DNA of 64,000 nt from Neostapfia colusana (Eukaryota > Streptophyta > Magnoliopsida > Poales > Poaceae): the NCBI GenBank assembly GCA_030760725.1, contig JASWHV010000009.1:91252780-91316779 (forward strand), given 5' to 3'. A model generated the notes under the pieces. That model did not search any database and was not told the origin of the DNA. It worked only from the letters and a program-made list of their open reading frames with translations. The position numbers and the translations under genes were made by a program. Position 1 is the stretch's first letter. Each line of letters starts with the position of its first letter. This document shows, in pieces, positions 57,796 to 64,000 of this stretch.

Positions 57796-58719
57796 ATTTC
57801 TGATCATGATATTTGCTGTGCATTGGTGTGCAAACAAGTTTTGTTCTCCATTGATGATATTGCTAGGTCTTTGCCTCCAGCAGTTACTAACTTGTTGCAA
57901 GAGTATGAGGATATTTTTCCAGCTGAGATACCCCCGGGACTTCCACCTTTGAGAGGGATTGAACATCAAATTGATTTGATTCCAGGTGCAATTTTGCCAA
58001 ACCGTGCTGCATATAGGACCAACCCCGAGGAGGCTAAGGAAATTCAGTGGCAAGTACAAGACCTTTTGGACCGTGGGTATGTACGTGAAAGTCTTAGTCC
58101 TTGTGCTGTTCCTGTACTTTTGGTTCCTAAGAAAGATGGTACTTGGCGTATGTGTGTTGATTGTAGAGCCATTAACAATATTACTATAAGGTATCGTCAT
58201 CCTATTCCTAGGCTAGACGGCATGCTTGATGAGTTGTGTGGTTCTATAATTTTCACTAAGATTGACTTGCGTAGTGGTTACCACCAAATAAGAATGAAAT
58301 TGGGAGATGAATGGAAAACAGCTTTCAAAACCAAATTTGGGTTGTATGAGTGGTTAGTAATGCCTTTTAGTTTAACTAATGCACCAAGTACATTCATGCG
58401 TTTGATGAATGAGGTTTTGAGAGCTTTTATTGGAAAATTTGTGGTGGTTTACTTTGATGATATCTTGATTTATAGCAAGTCATTGGATGAACATATGGAT
58501 CATTTACGTGCTGTTTTTAATGCTTTGAGAGATGCACGTTTATTTGGTAACCTTGAGAAGTGCATCTTTTGTACGAATCAAGTTTCCTTTCTTGGCTATG
58601 TTGTGACTCCACAGGGAATTGAGGTGGATGAGATGAAAATTCAAGCTATCAAGAGCTGGCCAATACCTCAAGCCATCACACACGTAAGGAGTTTTCTTGG
58701 TCTTGCAGGTTTCTACTGA
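57796..58719 (+). pseudogene. pol: Element I reverse transcriptase
   Basis: Same frame as gag. RT motifs: LPPLRGIEHQIDLIPGA, RGYVRESLSPCAVPVLLVPK, RMCVDCRAINNITIRYRHPI, KIDLRSGYHQIRM, MPFSLTNAPSTFMRLMN and catalytic VVVYFDDILIYSK (aspartates intact), then FLGYVVTPQGI and SFLGLAGFY. Ends at TGA 58717 where related elements have Arg. Confidence 0.87.
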
Positions 58720-59201
58720 CGTTTCGTCAAGGATTTTAGCACTATTGCTGCCCCATTGCATGAGTTGACTAAGAAAGGTGTGGTGTTCCATTGGTGGAAA
58801 GCAAAAGAGGAGTCCTTTGACACCTTGAAGGACAAGCTTACACACGCACCATTGCTGCAACTTCCTGATTTTAGTAAGACTTTTGAACTTGAATGTGATG
58901 CTAGTGGAGTTGGCATTGGTGGTGTCTTACTGCTGGTGGTAAACCGGTTGCATACTTTAGTGAAAAACTTAATGGTCCTGTCCTGAATTACTCCACATAT
59001 GATAAAGAATTTTATGCTCTCGTACGATGCTTAGAGATATGGTGTCATTATTTATGGCCTAAAGAATTTGTTATTCATTCTGATCATGAATCGCTAAAGC
59101 ATATTCGTTCTCAAAATAATCTGAATTGTAGACATGCAAAATGGATTGAATTTATTGAGTCTTTTCCTTATGTCATTAAACATAAGAAAGGGAAGGATAA
59201 T
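58720..59201 (+). pseudogene. pol: Element I RNase H (frameshifted)
   Basis: Continues RFVKDFSTIAAPLHELTKK, then LECDASGVGIGGVLL. At about 58934 one base is missing, moving the coding frame; the other frame then reads AYFSEKLNGPVLNYSTYDKE, HSDHESLKHI and KGKDNLIADALSR, normal RNase H sequence. Confidence 0.83.
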
Positions 59202-60869
59202 TTGATCGCTGATGCATTGTCTAGACGATATAATATGCTGTCCCAACTTGATTGTCGAATTTTTGGACTTGAATCAATTAAAGAACAATATGCTCTTGAT
59301 GCTGATTTTAAAGATGTGTTGCTGCATTGTAGAAAAGGTCATACCTGGAATAAATTTGTACTGGATGATGGATTCTTGTTTAGAGCTAACCGCCTATGCA
59401 TTCCAGTTGGTTCCATTCGTCTTTTGTTGTTACAGGAGGCACATGGTGGAGGTTTGATGGGCCATTTTGGCGCAAAGAAGACGGAGGATGTTCTGGCCAC
59501 ACATTTCTTTTGGCCAAAGATGAGGAGAGATGTAGAGCGGTTTGTGGCTCGCTGCACCACATGTCAGAAAGCTAAGTCCCATTTGAATCCACATGGTTTA
59601 TACATGCCTCTTCCCACTCCTTCCATTCCTTGGGCGGGTATCTCTATGGACTTTGTTTTGGGATTTCCTAGGACTAAGAGGGGGAGGGACAGCATTTTTG
59701 TTGTGGTGGATCATTTTTCTAAGATAGCACATTTTATACTGTGTCAGAAAAGTGATGATGCTGTACATATTGCCGACCTTTTTTTCAAAGAGATTGTTCG
59801 ATTGCATGGTATGCCTTCTACTATTGTTTCAGATCGTGATGCTAAATTTTTGAGTCACTTTTGGCGCACCCTATGGAACAAGTTGGGTACAAAACTGCTG
59901 TTCTCTACAACATGTCACCCACAAACTGATGGGCAAACAGAAGTAGTGAACCGCACTTTGGGCACCATGTTGAGAGCTGTTTTGAAGAAAAATTTAAAGA
60001 TGTGGGAAGAATGTTTGCCACATGTGGAGTTTGCATATAATCGGGCAACACATTCTACCACCAAGGTAAGTCCTTTTCGGGTAGTGTATGGATTCAATCC
60101 TCGTGCTCCTATTGATATCTTGCCTTTACCTACTAGTGAGAGAACTCATAATGATGCAAAGGAACGTGCTGATTTTATTTTGAAAATTCATGAGACCACT
60201 AAACACAATATTGAAAAGATGAATGAAAAATATAGAATTGCTGGTAGTAAAGGTAGGCAGGAAGTTAGACTTGAACCCGGTGATTTAGTTTGGTTACACT
60301 TGAGAAAGGATAGATTTCCAGAACTCAGAAAGTCTAATTTGATGCCTAGAGCTGATGGTCCTCTTAAAATACATGAGAAGATTAATGATAATGCATATAA
60401 ACTTGAGTTGCCTCCCGAGTTTGGGGTTAGTCCCACCTTTAACATTTCAGATTTGAGGCCATATTTGGAAGAAGAAGATGAGCTTGAGTCGAGGACGACT
60501 CCAATGCAAGTGGGGGAGTATGATGTGGACATCACTCCTGCAGATATACACAACACTCACATGGTAGACATGCAAGGTCCAATTACTAGAGCTCGAGCAC
60601 GACAATTGAATTTAGAGGTGAGCTCCTTCCTGAACAATTCTTTATATGTGAATTTTGAGAGTATGTTGCTATCTAATGGATTAATTATGATTAGGAACCA
60701 TGGAGAGGACATGGAGATACATGGAGAGGGGTTTGTAGACGTGGAGGACCAGAAAATACGCCAACAACAAGTTAGAGACCGAGCCCAACTCAAACTCGAG
60801 TCCAACTCGGGCCCAGGAGCAGTCCACCTTAAAATTGATGCACAGGAGGCATACGGACTCCGTTTTTGA
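59202..60869 (+). CDS. pol: Element I integrase and C-terminal extension reaching into the 3' LTR
   Basis: 555-codon open frame. Integrase zinc domain (HFGAKKTEDVLATHFFW ... CTTCQKAKSH), core (ISMDFVLGFPR, IVSDRDAKFLSHFW, STTCHPQTDGQTEVVNRT, with D,D,E present), GPY/F-like segment (LMPRADGPLKIHEKINDNAY) and FNISDLRPYLEEEDE. The frame passes the PPT at 60507-60518, enters the LTR at 60521 and continues about 115 codons (GPITRARARQLN...) to TGA at 60867. In CRM elements a C-terminal CR motif replaces the chromodomain and is linked to centromere targeting (established for the family). I did not identify that motif with certainty here. Confidence 0.87.
   Translation: MIADALSRRYNMLSQLDCRIFGLESIKEQYALDADFKDVLLHCRKGHTWNKFVLDDGFLFRANRLCIPVGSIRLLLLQEAHGGGLMGHFGAKKTEDVLATHFFWPKMRRDVERFVARCTTCQKAKSHLNPHGLYMPLPTPSIPWAGISMDFVLGFPRTKRGRDSIFVVVDHFSKIAHFILCQKSDDAVHIADLFFKEIVRLHGMPSTIVSDRDAKFLSHFWRTLWNKLGTKLLFSTTCHPQTDGQTEVVNRTLGTMLRAVLKKNLKMWEECLPHVEFAYNRATHSTTKVSPFRVVYGFNPRAPIDILPLPTSERTHNDAKERADFILKIHETTKHNIEKMNEKYRIAGSKGRQEVRLEPGDLVWLHLRKDRFPELRKSNLMPRADGPLKIHEKINDNAYKLELPPEFGVSPTFNISDLRPYLEEEDELESRTTPMQVGEYDVDITPADIHNTHMVDMQGPITRARARQLNLEVSSFLNNSLYVNFESMLLSNGLIMIRNHGEDMEIHGEGFVDVEDQKIRQQQVRDRAQLKLESNSGPGAVHLKIDAQEAYGLRF
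60507..60518 (+). promoter_or_regulatory. Polypurine tract of I
   Basis: GCAAGTGGGGGA two bases before the TGATGTGG start of the 3' LTR; it is translated as part of pol (QVGEY). Confidence 0.75.
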
Positions 60870-61439
60870 AGTTCTACATATGCACGGAAAGCTGAGAGGA
60901 TAAACTTTCCAATGGATCTGGCCCCACGTCAAAATTCCCTCGGAGTCGACAGGAAAATTTGAAACAATATAAAGTTTAGAGTCTGTCAGGGTGTTGCATC
61001 ACCTAGTTGGGTTATTGGGCCTTGTATCGAGTCCAAGTCCATTATGTACGTGTCTTAGGTTAGGTCACGACCCCAGAACCCCCATTGTCGTCCTACACGT
61101 CCTTTATACCCCCTAGCCGCCGTCACAAACAGCTGGGTTTTGCTTAGATTATTCTGTCAAGAACAGTTTCGCCGTTCATCGGTTTGTGAGACCCCAACTT
61201 GAGTGCTTCATATCTTTCAGCAATTTGGTTGCATGCTTTCTTGTTCTTGCTTGTGTTCTTCGATTCGCAGGCAAGGATTAGCCTTCTGGGCGAGGTCAAC
61301 CGCACAATATTGGTTGATAACTTGAGGAGACGTGGTGCTGCGATTGCAGGGTTCAGAACGTGTTGTCCGGAAGCCGGATCGATTTGTGTCAAGTCTCCAC
61401 CAAATCGAGAGTTATCAGAACCTTTCGGAAGATCGGGAC
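60521..61439 (+). repeat. Element I 3' LTR, truncated by B3
   Basis: Matches 53765-54683 closely; broken at GGGAC/TGTGGCGG, so about the last 11 bases would lie beyond B3. Encodes the end of pol in its first 349 bp; TATA-like TTTATA at 61103. Confidence 0.87.
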
Positions 61440-64000
61440 TGTGGCGGACCGGGATCCGCTCATCCAGGATCGCAGATGGTGGTGCCGCGCGATGCGACAC
61501 CCGACAGCACACGTCATAAGAACACAATATATTACATGGGAAAAACAAACTGAACTGTATAAAAAGGTACAATACTCAGTTACAAACTATTGTCTTTATT
61601 ACACAGCGGAAGTCTACTATTGTACAACTCACACCCGCCTACCTAGCAAAAGTCGGTTGCCCAGCCCTAGGGCAACCCACACTAGCTGCACTCCTCAGCT
61701 CAGCGCGGCGTGTACGGCTCCCACTCAGCCGTGGTCCCCGACGGAGGGTAACCCTCGCCGGTGGACTCGTACTACGAGTCCGTGGGTGGATCCTCACCTG
61801 AAAAACACTTAAGCAGCAACCATGAGCACAAAGGCTCAGCATGGCTTAACCGACTCACCTAAGCATGAAACTCTACATGAGGGCTACCATGACATAGGAT
61901 AGCAATGTTGCAGCAAATGGACACGCCTACAAGTTCATTCTTAGTTCATCTTTTAGCAACAAGTTAACGGTTCATGAAGCTGAAATTTAGTGAGCAATAT
62001 TTGGTGGCACACTTGTACCAATACAATTATATCATAACAGCAATATTGAATCACAGCATTCCATAACTTATCTACGTTACGACGCAGTGAACAAGCGGTA
62101 CTCGTCACCGCGAGGGACAGCGAATCGACTCGATATACACCTGCAGGGAGACCCAAAGAGCACGTCACGTACGCCCACCCTTGGAGCTGCACAGCACGCT
62201 CACTCGATGTCGTACGGGACAACCTTTCACCCAACAGCCCAAACGTCGAACCGGTCGCACCGAAACGAGCAGGAGGTTCCCCACACGGAGCATCTCTCTA
62301 TGCCCGTTAGCAGATTTCCACCTTGCTGCCCTCAACCTACACCTATAAATCGGTGTGCTATGCCTCGACGCCCGGAGGTTTAGGCTACATCGGTTTATCG
62401 GGGCCCATATATCCGATATGCCTTCGGTACGTTCAATACTTGTTCAGCAGGGCCGCACACGGATCAGTCCTCAATCAACACGGACAGGGCTGCGCACACA
62501 AGACTTCCTCTTGCCGCGCCCTAGCCCCTGCCTAGTCTCATTTTCATTACTAAAATGATCTCGCATCACTCAACCGAACCCGTGTGTCCCAAGCCTATCT
62601 CGCGAGTAGATTCCAACTACTCGACTTGTACCGAAGTCCTATGACTCATTAAGCATAGCCTGTCTACTCGAGGTCCTTGACACTACCCTCACTCTTTTAG
62701 GAACCTTTGGTTATGCAAGTGGGGTTCCATTCATCCTACACTTAATGCATTCATACTTCATAATACACATGTAAACAAAGTAAAACTTATAAAAAGGTTA
62801 ATGCAAACCGGGGCTTGCCTTGTTGCTTCTGGACAGGGGTTAGTTCCTCTTCCGGAAGTAGGAAGTCCAGCACTTCCGGAGTCTCTTCTTCAATGGCTAC
62901 ACGTTAATGAAACACTATATGTTAATTTAAAGCAATGTGAGTCTATGGTAATACATCTGCTATTAGTTCTAATAACCAGTCTGTAACAACTGGAACTCTG
63001 TTTAAGAATTTAAATATGAACTGGGTGTTGGTGGTTTGGCTTAGACTTAATCCCCCTGGTTAAATGCTAAGTGGTTTTCCCGCTTTTCCATATGAATCCC
63101 TCAAGTGGTTAAACAGGACAGGGGTGATCCAGAGCTCCAATGGAGCTGAGAATTTTTGTGTGAGTTCATTGTCACAAGAAAATTCTCTGGACCAAGCACT
63201 AGCACTTTCCATGGAGTGGTTTGCTCAGAATAATTCTCTTAGCAAATAAGCAAAGAAGAATTAATTCTGAGGTAATACCCCTGTTCGTGCCCAACTTAGT
63301 GAACTACAATTTCAATTATAGCTCATAGAGTTTGCAGGAATTTTCATAATATTTTTGGAGCTAAGATTTGCCCAGAACTGAATTTCCAAGTTTTGGAAAT
63401 TCTCTGAAAATGTTTCTGTATTCAAATGAACACAGCACCTTCAAATTTGAATTGCTCTGACCAAACCAACTCCAAATAGTCTTAAACTTTTACAGGTGTT
63501 CACTAATGTCCTAAAGAACATTCTGGCAAAATTTGGGGATTTTTGGATGCACCAAACTCCCTCTAAAATTCTTTTGCTGAAAAGCTTTAAAGAATTTTCC
63601 AGAATTAATTAATGGGTTTCATACAAATTGGGTTTCAGATTTGGATTGTACTCAGTTAGAGGAATCCAACAAAATTTGTTTCATAATTTTTGGATTCTCC
63701 TACACCGAGTTGTGGTCCTCCAAAGTTTGAACTACAAACTGGACATTTCAAAATGTTTAAATGTCTGCCAGTGGGTCCCACCCGGCAGTCTTCTCCTTCC
63801 TCGCGCCAAACAGGGTCCGCGGCGGTGCACTCCGGCGAGTGTCGCCGGAACTGCTTTCCCGGCCGTCTCCCGATCTCAGACTCGCCCCCCCCCCCCCCCC
63901 CCCCCCGTAATTCGTGGCGCTGAACTCGTCGGTGGTGTCGCCGGCGGCCGTAGCTCACCGGAACAGGGCTCCCGATGGTGACAGCGGCGGTTAGGGTTCC
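61440..64000 (-). repeat. Element B3 LTR (3' LTR, runs off the window)
   Basis: Begins TGTGGCGGACCGGG; aligns with B2 from 28008 and, from about 62367, with B1 from base 1. Polarity implies a minus-strand element whose 3' LTR lies here and whose body is to the right. Palindrome TGAGCACAAAGGCTCA at 61823-61838; 22-base C run at 63885-63906 in the GC-rich part. Expected target duplication GGGAC (61435-61439). No supported gene. Confidence 0.85.
63885..63906. repeat. Homopolymer C tract (22 bp)
   Basis: Uninterrupted run of C in the B3 LTR; the B1 counterpart lies in the region around 1540-1660 and has no such run. Length may be affected by sequencing. Confidence 0.85.

Larger units (their letters stand above)
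53765..61439 (+). mobile_element. Element I: CRM-like Ty3/gypsy chromovirus, 3' LTR cut by B3
   Basis: 5' LTR 53765-54694, PBS 54700, gag-pol 55837-60869, PPT 60507-60518, 3' LTR 60521-61439 (interrupted by B3). Proteins fit the CRM/centromeric chromovirus type: protease with VIIDGGSSNNLV, integrase NKLGTKLLFSTTCHPQTDG, a C-terminus (GVSPTFNISDLRPYLEEE; GPITRARARQLN) instead of a standard chromodomain, and short LTRs overlapped by the pol frame. Lineage is from memory of motifs. Several stops and one frameshift make it non-autonomous. Confidence 0.85.

Noticed and set aside
1..64000. Host protein-coding genes, tRNA or rRNA genes, or organelle/bacterial sequence
   Set aside because: All long ORFs are gag/pol or element-specific; no tRNA-like clover leaf, rRNA or plastid/mitochondrial stretch was recognised on reading.

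Overview
This window looks like intergenic heterochromatin of a plant nuclear genome, most likely a grass (Poaceae). I see no host gene, rRNA, tRNA or bacterial-type system. Almost every base belongs to LTR retrotransposons, mostly Ty3/gypsy chromoviruses. The grass assignment rests on very long LTRs (2.6-4.1 kb), GC-rich blocks inside the LTRs, initiator-Met tRNA primer sites, Tekay/Del-type polyproteins ending in a chromodomain, and deep nesting. I name the elements by letter.

Left half (1-38442), read by right-hand boundaries. Element F (degenerate, + strand, pol 32676-35800, 3' LTR 35806-38442) sits in an older LTR-like sequence J. G (only the LTR end 31914-32675 is visible) lies in F's protease region. 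B2 (leader plus 5' LTR, 27174-31913) lies in G. E (LTR end 25902-27173) lies in B2's leader. A (+ strand, 3215-25901, Tekay type) lies in E's LTR. A was then hit twice: by B1 (LTR 1-3214) in gag, and by the complete element D (5858-21432, minus strand, 4.1-kb LTRs, TSD TATAT) in the integrase core. The stack J>F>G>B2>E>A>{B1,D} gives a relative insertion order.

Right half (38443-64000). J continues as a set of alternating inverted, LTR-like arms (38443-38930 plus 51334-51605; 51606-52503) running into a 1.26-kb imperfect palindrome (52504-53763). The complete element H (38931-51328, minus strand, TSD GTTTT, same family as A) is inserted in J. Element I (53765-61439, + strand, CRM-like) is inserted at the end of the palindrome, and its pol frame runs about 115 codons into its own 3' LTR. 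B3 (61440 to window end) is inserted in that 3' LTR.

How the parts work together: each complete element has LTR promoter, tRNA-primed PBS, gag, protease, RT, RNase H, integrase and purine tract. D and H also carry a sense ORF between PBS and gag. The H ORF opens with a peptide very like the histone H3 tail around Lys9, in an element whose integrase ends in a chromodomain. The D ORF has a dsRBD-like N-terminus followed by a coiled coil. All four ORF starts (both upstream ORFs and both gags) directly follow a splice-acceptor-like sequence. No element looks autonomous: all have stops, frameshifts or lost catalytic residues.
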